DNA from: Sphagnum compactum
Lineage: Eukaryota > Bryophyta > Sphagnopsida > Sphagnales
Length of the DNA: 64,000 bases
Assembly (NCBI GenBank): GCA_965153455.1
Contig: OZ234493.1
Coordinates: 8,112,213-8,176,212 of the forward strand
Reading direction: 5' to 3'
The translations under genes and the position numbers were made by a program. How positions within the stretch are numbered: position 1 is the stretch's first letter; the number at the start of each line of letters is the position of its first letter. Positions 13,235 through 26,170 of this stretch are shown piece after piece. Below the pieces are notes generated by a model that had not been told where the DNA came from, did no database searches, and was given only the letters and a program-made list of their open reading frames with translations.

Positions 13235-15176
13235 AACCTCTAATATTTTAAATTCCAAATTTTAAGTTTTTGTATTTGCAAATATAAAAACCTTCTTAAA
13301 TTTGCAAACTACCACAAACTTGCAACAAACCCCACCAAAACACCAACAAGACCTCTCCTGTCTCCAAACAATACCAACACAAAAACAACAAAACTCCTGC
13401 AATCTCCAAACTAGTACAAAACCCACAAAAACTTCTACAACTTGCAAGGTGCCACAACAACAAAACAACAACATATCAAAAACAAGAACCAAAAGAACTC
13501 TAACCACTCTTGCAGAAAGCTCCACCACCCTCATCACAAAACAAGGAACATCCAGTAGCATACAAACTTTTTTCATTACCAAACCTCAAATTGTATACAA
13601 CTACACTCTAAAACCCTACTCTGTAAACTCTAAAAACTCAATCCAATTCCTCAGGATTATAAACTAACAAGCCAAAACAACATGAGAAGACACACAACAA
13701 GATTGCAACAACACACACATCGCAAACCTTTGAAATGCACCGCCACTGGTCCATGACTCCAACCTAACCCTAAAATGCCACAAACAACCCACCCAATGTA
13801 AATGCAAAACAAAAACAAAATATCCCAAACTAGCCATCTGAACAGGGCAATTTAGTGCCAAATCCAGACCCAGTGACCTGAATGTGATAGTCTGTCCCTC
13901 TTAGGGGGGGCAAGGCCTAACAAACTCACATATGAAAAATTGATAGCGCAACATATTTGTTAGAGTAGATCCACCCACAGTCCGTGCCGAATTTGGGCCT
14001 ATCACATCACACCCAAAATCATGTGCAAATTATCTGCCTATCCCTAGAATAAACATGAAATAACGAGACAATGTAAAGCGAGGGTCCACTAAATGCCATC
14101 ATAGGAATCAATCATTGTGACTGACCAATCAAAGTCATCATATTTCTTTATCGACCTTTGTGCTAATTTACAAGTCCAAACTCAATTTCATGCTATTTAA
14201 AGGCTGAACTTCATCCAAAGTACAGTTTACAAGCCATTATACTATACTGCTACTAGTGGAGCTGCTCTTAACATCTTAACAAACAAAAGTAAAATGCACA
14301 ACAAAACATTTGAAAAGACTTAGTACAATCATCCAAAGGAAATTAAGGTTTGGCATAGTAATCAGAAGGATGTTAGCAGCCTTTGGATAATGATGATGAC
14401 TTAAATGTGTGCTACTACTACTTGCTAATCAAAGCATGAGTCACACAAACCACAACCCATTGAAAAAGTACCCACCTCAGTTGTTGCAGTTGTTGATGAT
14501 GATGAAAACCGCAACATGTCAGTTTGTTGTTCAAAATGTTAGTTTGTGTTCTAAGTAGAGCCTCTAATTTGAGGAGTCATCAGATTCAGTCGGTGAGCAT
14601 GATGATGATGACAACAACTCCCACAAATGAGTCCCCACCACCATGGGGAATCAAACCCATCAACACGTTTATGAAATTGCAGAGAAATCTAAGGACAGCA
14701 ACAATTTGAAAGCAACATGACAGTGAGTGCTCTCTTAACCATGTGAGAGTCCCTCACAAAGTGTCAAACCATTGCCTTGATCACAAATAGCAGTGCTGTG
14801 CCACAATGACCACCTACTGACTTCATCAGCTCGCTACAATGGGTATAGATAAGTATATAATCAACACACCTCATAAATTCACTCCGTGTACATATATATG
14901 CCAGGCACAACCTTTTACTGATGCCTCTGTGAATCACACCTGCATTTGTTGCAATCAGACCGCATTTCTTCAGGGAGCTTTGACTACTGCTACAAGATGA
15001 CAAAAGCCTCTTCTAAGGAACTTGAAGTGTGGACAGAAGGACGTGAAAAAGACACACAATGGCTCAAGAAGGCTATGTCGCACCCCATGGGTTTTGCAGC
15101 AAAATACAAGGGCCACCAAGTTTTTGGGTGGTGGAAAATATCAGCCCACAGTTTGGCTGACATTATTAAATGACTC
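13235..15176. other. Intergenic DNA downstream of the KH gene
   Basis: A 121-codon plus-strand frame at 13302-13667 is Thr/Gln/Pro/Asn rich because the DNA is a degenerate caa/acc repeat. I do not call it a gene. The minus-strand stretch below 15177 is probably KH gene 3' UTR. A 34-bp segment at about 14815-14848 repeats sequence found at about 1016-1049. Confidence 0.4.
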
Positions 15177-18100
15177 TCAGTACCCATAGCTAGTGTTGTA
15201 ATGTGAAGTATAGGCAGCTGTGGTAGGGCCAGTGGCAGGATTGGTTGGGTACATGGATGCCTGTGTAGGATATGAGCTGTAGCTTGTGTCCACTGCATTA
15301 CTGTAAGCAGCTTGTGGTGCCCCTGTGGCTCCAGACATGAAATTCTGCATCCACCCCGGTAACATATTTAAAAAACAATTTAAGCTACCATATAATTTAG
15401 TACCCATGAATTTTTCAGAAATGCATTGCTCTCACCATACCCAAGCTATCTCCTGAACACAAGGTAAATTAATGTCCTCTCATTAGTATATATGTAATCA
15501 GGGAAGTTGTTCACCATCCAATTGCAAAACAGCCAACAAACAGTAGCTTCATAGAACCTGTTGAAGCTTTCAGTTTCTAGCAGTCCACATGCATTGATTA
15601 CTCTTCATGGACTGAAATTTCAAGTTTCCTAAAAGGTATGTTAGAGATGAAGTGACTGTCTGCACATGAGGGAGGTCTGGTATACAAGGCATTCCTTGCA
15701 GAAATGGCTTGAGATAAATATAACAATGCAGCTGAGTAAAGAATAGTCTGAAGACAGCAGCCTCAGTGGATTATATCCCTTTCCTATATTGAGTGCAAAA
15801 CTAGATAATTGAATCCCCTTGAGAACCCTGACATCTGTGAGCAGTTCCAGACTAGAGACTCTGCATCAACTCTTACTTCTGACACTATCCTGTGATGTCA
15901 TAGTGTGGCAAAAATGCATTGAAGGGGTCAAATCGAAGCACAATCAACACATGCTGTTTAATTCACAGCAAAGTGACTAAAAGTCAGGACTGCCAAGTAA
16001 ATCATCTACCTAAGTAAGCATCAAAAATTAGATCACAGCAATTCTCAGCTCATAAATTCAATTCTGATGTCACTGTGGGATATCATCCAGACTGAGAAAA
16101 CATGTATTGATAAGCAAACTGGCCAGGAGGATATTGAGATGAAAAGAGATGGGCTGAACCATACCTGGACAAGCTGCTGTGCTGTCTGAACTTGAGAGGC
16201 ACTACCATGGATTTCAACTGTCATCTCACCAGGGACACCTCGAGTCTCCTGTATAGTTATAGTTGCACCACTAGTGTGTCGCATGTAACTGATGTTAGTC
16301 CCTGCAGTCCCAATCACAGCATCTGCATATGACAATGGGATCTGCATATGCTGTGTCACCTGCCATTGCACAGTCCTCCACTTATTTGGGTGTGTCCAAC
16401 TATATGCTCCCCTCTTTGGTGCTCTTTCAAAATACAGTGCAACTGAGACTTTCAGATGATGCACAGAATCATGGTGAACATTGGAGATCATTCAAACTCT
16501 TTTGACATGTCTGCAACTGAATCTCTGGACACTTGAAGTGACCATAGAACCTCCTCGGTCACACTTCAATCTTGAAGGAGAGAGAGGATGAGTCACTACC
16601 ACTCTTCTACAGTCCTATGAACCTGCTATTCAGAGCATCCCATACAGCAATTGTGCAAGAAATTGTTTAAAAACATTACAGTAGGGAGGGAGGGATCAGA
16701 ACCTGAGTTATGACAGGGGTGGGGGGAGGGGCAGCAACAGAGGTCATGCTGGGATCACGGCCATACATGGACACACCATGGTGATGGTGCTGATGCAGAT
16801 GATCCTGCTGCTGTTGTTGATGGTGTTGTGACAGATCAGCTGCCGGTTGGGGGTAGTAAGCTGTGTCATTGGTACTTGCATAGCTGGGTGCCTGCTGTTG
16901 CTGCTGATGCTGCATTCCTGTATTGCTGGGCTGCCAAGCTGATGGTGCACTTTGTTGTTGTTGACTTGTCATGGCTCGCTGCACAAAATTGACACTATCA
17001 AGATCCAACCTCACACACCTGACCAACTAGAGGTTTTCAACACAATGCTGTGTAGTTCACAGGACTGGAGATGTAAGACTAGACCTATTGGTCACAAACA
17101 ACACATTTGACAGCAGATGAAATCTTTCTGGCCTCATAAACATTAAAGCATGATGGAATGAGTGGGGGTAGCATCAACATAGACATTAGACCTACATTGA
17201 GTTCAAAGAGGGTGAGCACACTGCGGTCCACAAGAAACTTCCGGAGATGAGAGACCACCATTTCCATGGCACGCTGCACAAGCCGTGCTTCACCCTGTAT
17301 CTCCACTACTCTGTCATCAGACAATGCACACAGAGGCAAGTCCTCTGCACCCCATCACCCCTCCTCCTGTCACACCTTCTCTTCATCTCCCTCAAAATTT
17401 ACATCTTTAATTCCCCATTTGGTCACAGACAAGATACACCTCCTGATGATAAAGCAGTCCTCAAAGTTTGACTCCACCTTAACTCTCACTACAGGACTCT
17501 CCCTTCACCAATATCGTATAACTTCTATGCTGCATCTGTCTGAGTAGATGAAAGTCCAGCAAGAACTGCTTTCTCAGTAGCCATAAGGACGTGAAGGAAA
17601 AAAAATTCCTTTGTGTGCATTCGGGTTATTGATTTTGTTGATTGAACAGAGATCAAACTGATTCAAGACATATCTTGGAACTCTTGATTTTCTACCAAGA
17701 GCCTGCAACCCTCATGTATATACAAAGGTGGAGTTTGCACAAAAACATCAGAGAAACAAAAAAAGTGTCACCCATTAGAGATGCTGAAAATGCAGCTACT
17801 CAAAGAGGATGAAAATTTTACCTGGAGGAAGAACCCTGACAGTTGCTCCTGATGCATCTTGGATGGACTTAATGGTTGCACCCTGACGTCCAATAAGACT
17901 GCCAGCCTGCGTAGCTGCTACCAAGAGACGGGATGCAACAGGACCTCCTCCGCCAGCAATCTCACCATCAGTTGTCGTTTCTGGTTCAGAGCCTTCAATT
18001 ACCCGTCTGTGCACTCGCAGAAGACCCTCCATTGCTGGTGATATAATGGCATCTGGCTCCTCTCTAGCTGATACCAAAACCTGCAAAATTGTATACACAT

Positions 18101-19221
18101 TCCAATCAATCCTCCCCACCAGTCAGGGTGAAATGCAACCCCGTAAAACAAACAAGAGCAACCGATGTACTGCACAGAACAATACAACAAGAGCAACTGA
18201 TGCAATTCACAGGACAATAAAAACAAGAGCAACCATTGCACTTCACAGAACAATACCAACAAGCAAGAGCAACCATGCCCACTCACAAAAAAATACCAAC
18301 AGCACATATACCCTCCGTGGCTGTAAAGAGCACCAAACCCTAAACCTTGTCAACTGAGCAGTGCCATAGTAAGTGCTGCTCCTGCAAAGCAAAAATCTAC
18401 GAAGTAGGTACCAATGCACAAGAAAGTGGCCTATGTGTGCATCAACTCTTTCTGCCTCGAGTTTTCTGTTGCTGTCTGTTTCAATTTCTCATTCTTCTTC
18501 CTCTCCCCATGTGTGTGCATGCAATTTTTCTCAAGACTGATTGCGAGTTTATGCAAGAGAAGGAAGAGGAGGAGGAGCATACAATACGCTCGGGAGTTCC
18601 TGGAACGCCTTCCAGTATTTTGATTCGCGATCGTGTGTCCTCGCACATCTTCTTCACAAACTCTCCCTTGCGTCCTATGATACCTCCCACCTTCTGCACA
18701 GGCACCATCAAACGGAACGCATTGTCCCCTGGCCATCCTGACCACTTCTTGTCTGCCTCTTTCTCCTGCTCATCCCTATCCCTCTTCTGCGAAACCGATA
18801 TTCCTCCATCCTTCTGCTGCACCTCTTCTTCTTGCTGCTGCTGCTCTTGCTCCTGCTCTTGCGATAATAATGCCGCAGGAGCTATAACTCCCTCAGGCTG
18901 CTCCTCAGGTTGTTGCACTTCCAGTCCCGTTCCTTCTTCTTCATGATGAACTTCTTCCACCACCGTCTGTACCACCACCTGCTGTTGCACACCATCTCCT
19001 TGCAAAAACTCCTCAACTTTCTCCTGAAAAGAAACTCCCGACTGAATGCTTTCTGGCTCATCTACCACCAACTCTGGCTGCTGCTGCTCCTGCTGGAACT
19101 GGAGCTCTTGAAGTTGCAATTCCTCAGCACCTTGATGAAACTCGACATCTTGCTGTTGCTCCTCTTCTGCTGGTACTGCATCAGCAGCAGATCCTGCCGC
19201 TGGTACGGCCACCTCCTCCAT
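15177..19221 (-). CDS. Triple KH-domain RNA-binding protein, FLK/PEPPER/HEN4-like
   Basis: This 561-residue protein is encoded by exons 19221-18583, 18080-17822, 17344-17196, 16978-16703, 16359-16165 and 15344-15177. All phases join. Residues 1-165 are a Glu/Gln-rich low-complexity region. KH1 follows ([15 protein letters not shown], about residue 180), then KH2 ([15 protein letters not shown], ending [12 protein letters not shown]), a Gln/His-rich linker of about 90 residues, KH3 ([19 protein letters not shown], then [13 protein letters not shown]) and a Tyr/Ala tail ending TSYGY. All three GXXG loops are intact. Relatives bind RNA in the nucleus and act in pre-mRNA processing, for example FLK in Arabidopsis flowering. 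The target here is unknown. The start is the ATG at 19221; an in-frame ATG eight codons upstream is less likely. A GA/CT-rich leader lies just upstream, shared with the divergent COMMD2 gene. Confidence 0.93.
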
Positions 19222-19659
19222 CGTCGAGAGAAGAGAGACACACAAAATGCTCTCTCTCTCTCGCTCGCTCTCTCTCTCTACCTACCCTACGCAAGTACGG
19301 TTCTCAAGAAATTGCAAAACTGCGCAAAAAACAAGAAATGTGCAAACCGAAGAAGCCAGTGTTACTCACAATCGCAACGACGACGACGACGATCCCGTCG
19401 CGCTTTCTTTGTTCTTCATCTACGACGCCTTCGTCGTCCACCATTAAGCGTCCAAAGCCCAACGGCTACGCCAGGATGAGAGGAGGTGGAAAAAACAGTT
19501 GTTCATCCACGCGCGAGTGCGGGGACGAGGAGGAGGAAGAACAGGAGCCGGGGAAGGAGGAGAAGAAGAGGAGGCGAAGGAGAGCTCCGATTCAGCTTGT
19601 TGTGTGCGGGGTGTTCGCTGTTGTTGTAGTAACGAGGCGCGTGGAAGTTGGAAGTAGCA
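19222..19659. promoter_or_regulatory. 438-bp divergent promoter between the KH and COMMD2 genes
   Basis: The two start codons point away from each other with only 438 bp between them. The KH side carries a CT run at 19250-19280. The middle carries a GAC/CGA-rich stretch near 19376-19400. The COMMD2 side is a purine-rich gagga block. No TATA box is obvious. The arrangement implies shared or closely spaced transcription starts. Confidence 0.6.
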
Positions 19660-21396
19660 ATGGCTTCTCTGGAGGAGGAGCTTTGCATTCCTGGCTTCCT
19701 TGCTACTGCAGATGCGCGAGGTTCGTCGGGGTTTTCATCTTTTTCTCTCTCTATTCCAGCTCTCTAGCTTTCCAGGTTTTCTTGTGAACTCTGTCTGTCT
19801 CTGTCTCGGGGCCTGGACTGGCGTTCGTATAGCACGAGGAGCTTCGGTTTCTCTGGAAGAAATTGTTGGGTTTTGGTGCACATGTTTTGTTTTGCGACTT
19901 AGGCAATTCTGCTTGTCAGGAAGCAAGGTGCTTTGGGATGTTACCAGGATGTGCAGCAGCAGCAGCAGCAGCAGCAGGCCTGAGATGGTAATCCAGTTGG
20001 AATGGCAACAGTTTCTTCTCTAGCAAGGGGGGAGGAGGAGGAGGAGGAGGGGGGAGGGGTTGAGAATTGCATGATCCTTCTGATGATGATGATGAGGAGG
20101 AGCCGAAATTTGTGTTTTTGTGTGTGTTTCTGGCTTGATTTCCTGATCCAGAAAACCACGAACCGTCCTCATGTCAAGCTTGTGCCTCTGTGATGTCTTT
20201 GATATCCAGGAAACCCGTGTTTTGTTTTTCTGATTGGCTATTGTCCCTTTCTTGAATGCTCATCAACCCTCGTGACTCTGAGTCTTCTCTGTTGCTTCCA
20301 CGAGTGCAACAGAAATGCAGATTTCTGTACAAGTATTTGAAGAAAATTTTGCACAGATATTTGTATACTACATCTGTACACCCTGCCCATCAGTAAACTG
20401 ATGAAGTTACTTGGGAGTCATGGCATCTACTTGCTGCTATTCTTGATTATATTGATGATGATGATGGTTTGATGACGCTCGTGAAGGTGTGGTTATGACA
20501 GCACTGATTCTTTGTCATGTTAGTTGTGGTATTTCTGGAACTGACACAAGAGTTACATGCCCTTTTAAAAAGTGTTGTTGTGGAGGTTTTTACTCTCTGC
20601 AATCTCACAGATTTGGATCTGAAGGCGTGTAGTATCTATGGGTGTATGTACTCCTGCAGTTGCACAAGAGTTTGGGGTGATAGCGCTAGAGCGGGTTGTG
20701 ACTGGGAAGACAGGGATGCGAGGGTTTGGTAAGGCAGCCAAAGTGTTGCAAATTAGTGTGGAGGAAGTGGAGCAGGGAGTTGCATCCCTGACAACTGTGC
20801 TTGCTCGTTGTGTGCGCTACTACTTGCCACGATCACAGCAGCTGCTGCTGCTGGCTGATGCAGGCCTGCAAGAGGTTGCGAGAGAAGCTTTGGCAGACCT
20901 ATTGACTGAGCGCCAAGAGGAGCTCTATGGTGAGATTCCGTCAAGTGTGGCCTCATATCGCAACCTAAATTGGCGCCTCGACATTCAGGTATCACCACAA
21001 CCACCTCAAATGAAGGGGAAGGAGGTACTCATATCAGTATTTTAGTCTGATCAGACAGGAAGAAGAGAACTTGGTTTCTGATGTTTGAGAACAAGGTTGA
21101 GGAGAGTGCTCATCCCACTGCACAGGGAGTTCCATCATCTTGCTAACTGAAAACTCTCTCTCTCTTGAAGACAGTATTATCAAGACTTCGAAAGGATGTT
21201 CATTTTGCAGGTAGCAAGCAGAAGTCTCCAGCAGCAGTCCAGGCCATCTTATCTGTTGGCACTTGCAACAAGTAATGGGGTGAAGCATATGGAAGCAGAT
21301 TTTAGTGTGCTTAAGGAGGTCTGTGCACAATTAGAAGCTGCACTTGCAGAATCACGGAGTGCCTACAGCCGGCGTTTCCAACGCTTTAACAAGTGA
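19660..21396 (+). CDS. COMMD2: COMM domain-containing protein 2 (COMMD2) homologue
   Basis: Three exons, 19660-19720, 20660-20988 and 21211-21396, join in phase to 191 residues. The protein starts MASLEEELCIPGF. The alpha-helical N domain contains VAQEFGVIALE and VEQGVASLTTVL. The C-terminal COMM domain begins at YRNLNWRLDIQVASRSLQQQ and ends in a basic tail. The core follows human COMMD2 closely: EFG near the start, E-x-V-x-x-GV-x-x-L-T, then N-L-x-WRLD-x-Q-x-ASRSL. COMMD proteins form the hetero-decameric CCC ring of the Commander complex, which works with Retriever in endosomal recycling. Exon 1 was chosen because its phase-1 donor fits the tgcag acceptor at 20659. A start at the ATG at 20638 would lose the conserved N-terminus. 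Intron 1 is long (939 bp) and contains a (GCA)n tract at 19952-19977. Confidence 0.9.
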
Positions 21397-21399
21397 TGG

Positions 21400-22300
21400 C
21401 TTCAGCTCTGTATTGTTCATGTGCATACTCTACCTCAAGTTAGGTAATTCCAAACCTGTGAATCAGCATTAAGTGCCCTGATGGAGAATGGATGGTGCTT
21501 AACAGTCGTACTCCAGGCAGGCTGGTATTTTTTGACAATTGATTCAAGTAGCCCAGAAACCTGAATGGGCATTTATGGTCACTGTTGCAGAATAGGTTTA
21601 TTTAGGCAGATGGAAAATGGACATTCTCCATGTTGTGAAGGTCATAGCCAAAAATAATGGGCCTCACCCTTGCCCATTATGTTGGGTGTGTTTCCTAGCT
21701 CACCCTAATGGGCTTGACTTGCACCTTACCCAGCATAATGGGCAGGTACAGAAACACCACCCATAAGAGACCCTACAGTTTAAACACTGTGCCAGCTCTA
21801 AAATGTGTACATGAACTTCAGTTTGCTGTTTTCCAAGGAATCAGTCAGTGGACAAGTTGTGATCCTTGGGTAGTATATGTTATAACAAGTTCTTCGAGGG
21901 TGAAAGTATGTTTTTTGTAGGGTAAAATCCCAGGCCGCAAGATTTACTGTAATAAGGGCTCGTGAGAGGCAAGCTGAGTGCAGGCCTGTTTCTGGTGAAG
22001 CCAAGGACTTCACTGAGTGTAAAGACCTGCTCCGATGTGGTTTTTGGTATGATACCCGGGCGGGTACCACAGAAATACATGCCATTTTGAAAAGTGGAAT
22101 GCCTGCCAGATAATTAAGGTGTGCTCTAATTACAAAAGCAGGTCTTTATGCACTCTAGGGTATGGCAAGGCTGCATGGAATTTTCATTTATCCCACAATA
22201 GTTCCTATAAGGACCAAAACATACAATTGTCCTTTTTAATTTAATGGAAATTTTTTATTCAAAAACATTTGTTGTAACGTTTGTTTAATATAATATATTT
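21400..22300. other. COMMD2 3' flank with a small inverted repeat
   Basis: Sequence after the TGA at 21396 is probably 3' UTR. At 21671-21687 and 21728-21744 the 17-mers tgcccattatgttgggt and acccagcataatgggca are near reverse complements. They may be a small MITE-like foldback. No tRNA or gene is seen. Confidence 0.35.
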
Positions 22301-22649
22301 ATAAGAGGAGTTGAAGTTTGTGATAGGAGTTGGCAAAGAGTTCCACATCTCCAACATGTGTGTAAAGGATTTTTTGAATCATCTTCATCACATCTCCTTG
22401 AACTTTATTCTTGATGTGAGCCTCCTATTGTTGGAATCATTCTTGTTGTGTCTTATCATTGTCCTCTCTTACAAGATCAAGTCTTACCCTATCATGAATT
22501 GAATGATTCTAAAGTAGATGGACCTTCCAAGTCACCAAAGGGGAACTTATCTTCCTCTCCTTCCCATTGGACGCCTAAATGCTTTAGCACGGAGAAAAAA
22601 ATGAGGTTCTTCATGAGGTTCCTCATGACAAATCAGCAAATTTGGTAAT

Positions 22650-23660
22650 TTCATGATGTAGTATCAAGATTGAGTTCTTGTAGACCCACCCAAGATGTGA
22701 GATCCTCAATTACCTTAAGATTGGCTTGAACAAACACAATCCTTTTCATTTGTTGCATTAATGACCTCTTCATTTTCTTTGTTTGAACCATGTAAAATGT
22801 GCTCCAATTTTGTTCACAAATAGATACACTACAATCTTGTGACATTCTAAGTGTTGAATTCTGGACGCATGTTTGCCATATTTCTCCCACCATATAATTG
22901 GTTGAAACATGTGATCCAAGATGCCTCACTTTGATCACAAAATTTGGAAAAGCAATTTTGGTGTAGGCAATGAGCATTTGTCTTTTGTAGCATTTTGTTC
23001 CACAACATTTGGCGGAAAAGAAATCTTGATGTAAGCAAGCAACCCTTCAACAACTTTGGTGGAATAAAATTATTCTTTTGTTTTCACAAAGGATTTAAAA
23101 GGATTGTAATTACATGGATAGGTTTGTGTAAACTTTCCCCATGCAAAGCTCATATTTGTCTCATGTCAAAAAAATCGATAAGAAGGTTCCCCTAATTTGG
23201 TCATGAATATATACAAAAGTTCAATTATACAACTTTTTTTGTTAATGAGGTGTAAAACAAAATGGAAAGGTTGTAAATCTAGCACCATAGCTTAAGTGAC
23301 CTTTGAGTAATTATTAGATAATACATCTAGCTCAAAAGATCATGCCTCTAAACTTTCATGTTTGCCAAACATCAAATATCACCACTTGCCTTAAAGTCTT
23401 ATGCGCATTCACCAAATGTTCAAGGACAATGAACATATAATCATATTTGAATACAAATTTCACCAACTTTCTCATCATGGTGATTATTTTTTTAACCCAA
23501 GGAAACTTCTCAATGTCTTGCATTATCAAATATAAATAATGAGTCACACATGTTGTTGTGTAAACAATGTGCAAGTATTCCATCATGACCATTGCACCCA
23601 TGGCCTTACAATGATAACCATTATCAATGACAATTTGTCTAACATTCATTAGTCCTATAT
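22650..23660 (-). mobile_element. hAT-family transposase relic (DUF659 type)
   Basis: Minus-strand fragments read VIDNGYHCKAMGAMVM, then THYLYLIMQDIEKFPWVKKI (23649-23356). This matches the DUF659 / hAT catalytic region, where a D-N-A-x-N-C motif is followed by a C-A-H-x-L-x-L-x-x-x-D segment. Farther along come CEQNWSTFYMVQTKKMKR and QLVFVQANLK-like sequence (22830-22660), resembling the hAT dimerisation region (C-E-x-NWS-x-F). Stops and frameshifts separate the pieces. Residual similarity may extend to about 24100. Confidence 0.6.
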
Positions 23661-24149
23661 CAAAGATGGCTTACTCATGTGACCATAAATATAAACTACA
23701 ATTGTAAGTGTCATAGCCAATTTTGTAGAATCATAAATTGTTCACCAAAAAATAATGCTCACACACAAGTTGAAAAAATCATGTTAATAATGTTGTTTTC
23801 TTAATGACAAACCAACCATTTGTCACAATCAAACATCCATACTTTGCTCAAGTTGATCTTATGCACTTCAATTTTTTGCTTCACATCTACAACCTCTTCT
23901 TGTAAATCACAAGTTCAAACTTTTTCCTTTTGTGATTAAAATAATCATCATTGGTTAATGCAACAATTATTATCATGGACTTCCAAACACGGGTGTCAAT
24001 TAGATGAAAAACAATGTTCCATTTATAATAATTTTTATTTATTTTTGCCTTTTATTTCAATGCATAAGTGTCACGTTGCACCACTTGAAACCAAGTTTGT
24101 TTTACCTTGTTTAAAAGTTGAACCTCTTCATGTAACTTGAATCGATGTG

Positions 24150-26170
24150 CCATGTCCCAAACCTTCATTAGTTCCTATCACATTAAAATGATTGAATTAT
24201 CAATAAATGTTCATTTCTCCTTTTAATGATGTAAATATCCCAAATATACATGCAACATTTTGAAGGATATTTGAACAATATATAATTGTATACCTCACCA
24301 AATGAATTGTAATCTTTGTCCCACTCGTTGTGAATTCACCTTAATGATTTTAATGCCCTATGCCTAATGGACTTACATATCCATTGAGCTTGATGACGTG
24401 TTTATGGTAAACATCCTTTGGTTAGTCGAACTTATTTAAATGAATATTATAAAAAGAGATGGTTGAATCAAAACATGTTAATAAAAGCTAATGGAGTACC
24501 TCTTAAAAGGACTACATGTTTTTTTTTAAAGTCCTTTCAACTTTTTCATATAAAGGAATTTTTGAATGAAATCTTTTGCAACTTGTTATTAAAAATATTG
24601 ATAGTTGTCTTAATACATCACATGATTTTATTTATTTTTATCTTTGTTGAATAACTATGAATATTTTAAATGTGCGCAAATTTTGTTAGATTTTGCATTT
24701 TGCTTTGAAAAATGATCATGATTTCAAATCATTCCAATATATGCTAATTAACTTAGGCTTTCGTTTTTGTATCATAAGCTACAAATTTCTTTTATATGTC
24801 ACATACATTACATCACATTTACATGTGGTAAAAGGCCTTTTGAAAATTTGAATACATTGAAGTTTTGAATTTTCAAATTTCATAAATTTTTAATTATGAA
24901 TGTTTTATGAATGTGCGTAATAGGTTACAATCATCTTTATTTTTTACCATCAAAATTATTTTATTAAGATGGTTTTAAACATAATCCTTTAAATTTTTTG
25001 ATTGCTTATAATGTAATTATTGTTTAAGTTCAAATTCTTTTTACTATAATCAAAACCGAACACTAAATTGAATGAATTTTTAACTTGAATTTCAAAACAC
25101 TCATATTAATCATTTAACACAATTTGGAATGATTATCATAATTTTAAAATTCAAAATAAAAACACATCTATTATAGTTTGCAATTTTCAATGACTCTTGA
25201 CACCTTTTTGGCTCATGTTAACAAGTTTGACCCAATTCATTTCAAGTATCATCCAACCTTCATAAAAATTTCAAATCAACTCAATCATTGAAATGAAAAA
25301 AAAAAACAAAACACTTTACACCTCGTAAAAATTCAGTCCTTGAAAATTAACATCATATAATATATCACACTTCATAAAAAATATTCAGCCTTTGAACAAA
25401 ACAAAACCACTCTAAACTAATCCATACCTAAAGTTTCAATTTTATGATACTCATTTTACATATCATGTATTATCAACATGAATCATGGGTTCAATACAGT
25501 GGTATTTAGAGGTTTTTCTTGAACTATGTCAAATGGTAAGGAGTAAATGGGGGTTCAACTTGCCTTTTGATTCTTAATTTTGGGGTAGCCCTACTATTGA
25601 ATTTGCTTCAATTAGCACAAGAATGAAGCTTGAAAATGAGAAAAAAGGTATTACCAGAAGATGTTCTTCCTAAAGTTTTGCCTTGACTTGATGGTAGGTA
25701 ATCACAAGTTGTCTTTCCCTTGTAAAGGTCAAAGTGAAAAACAACTCATTTCAATCAGTTATGAACTTTGATTGGTTAGGAGAAAATGGGTTTGTAAACC
25801 AGAGAGTTAAAATCATTTAAGTCGTGACCATGGCTTTAAGAATGGTATTTTTGATAACAATAGGCATAGTACTATTGCACAACGGAGTCAGCTCAAGGAG
25901 CTCAGTGCAGATGCCAAATGGCAATTCAATCTAACATGTGGGAAACTGAAAGGTATCTCATTACATGGGCTGACAACGCTGTCTTTTGCAAATTGGCATG
26001 TTGGGACAAATTGAGGTGGTAAATGGATTCTTTTGGTTCATATTATCTCTCTTAATTCGACAAATGGACTTGTTGTATTCGGTTGAACTCAGTTGAACGA
26101 TCTTCAATAAAATTGGGATTGACATTGAGAGACTTAGGGCAACAATTTAAATTAGGTTTCACCTTGCACC
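24150..26170. other. AT-rich intergenic DNA
   Basis: No coding frame of credible composition and no clear repeat. The base composition is strongly AT-rich. Confidence 0.5.

Noticed and set aside
13302-13667. 121-codon plus-strand frame rich in Thr, Gln, Asn and Pro
   Set aside because: The DNA is a degenerate caa/acc low-complexity stretch; no domain, no splice context, and an overlapping open frame on the other strand has the same cause.
18347-18946. 199-codon plus-strand frame, Ser/Cys rich
   Set aside because: Antisense shadow of KH exon 1, whose Glu/Gln repeats give stop-free Ser/Cys/Leu frames on the opposite strand.
21870-22085. Palindromic ggtacccgcccgggtatc and flanks as a possible tRNA or LTR end
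   Set aside because: No cloverleaf with A and B boxes could be drawn, and no matching second LTR or primer-binding site was found.
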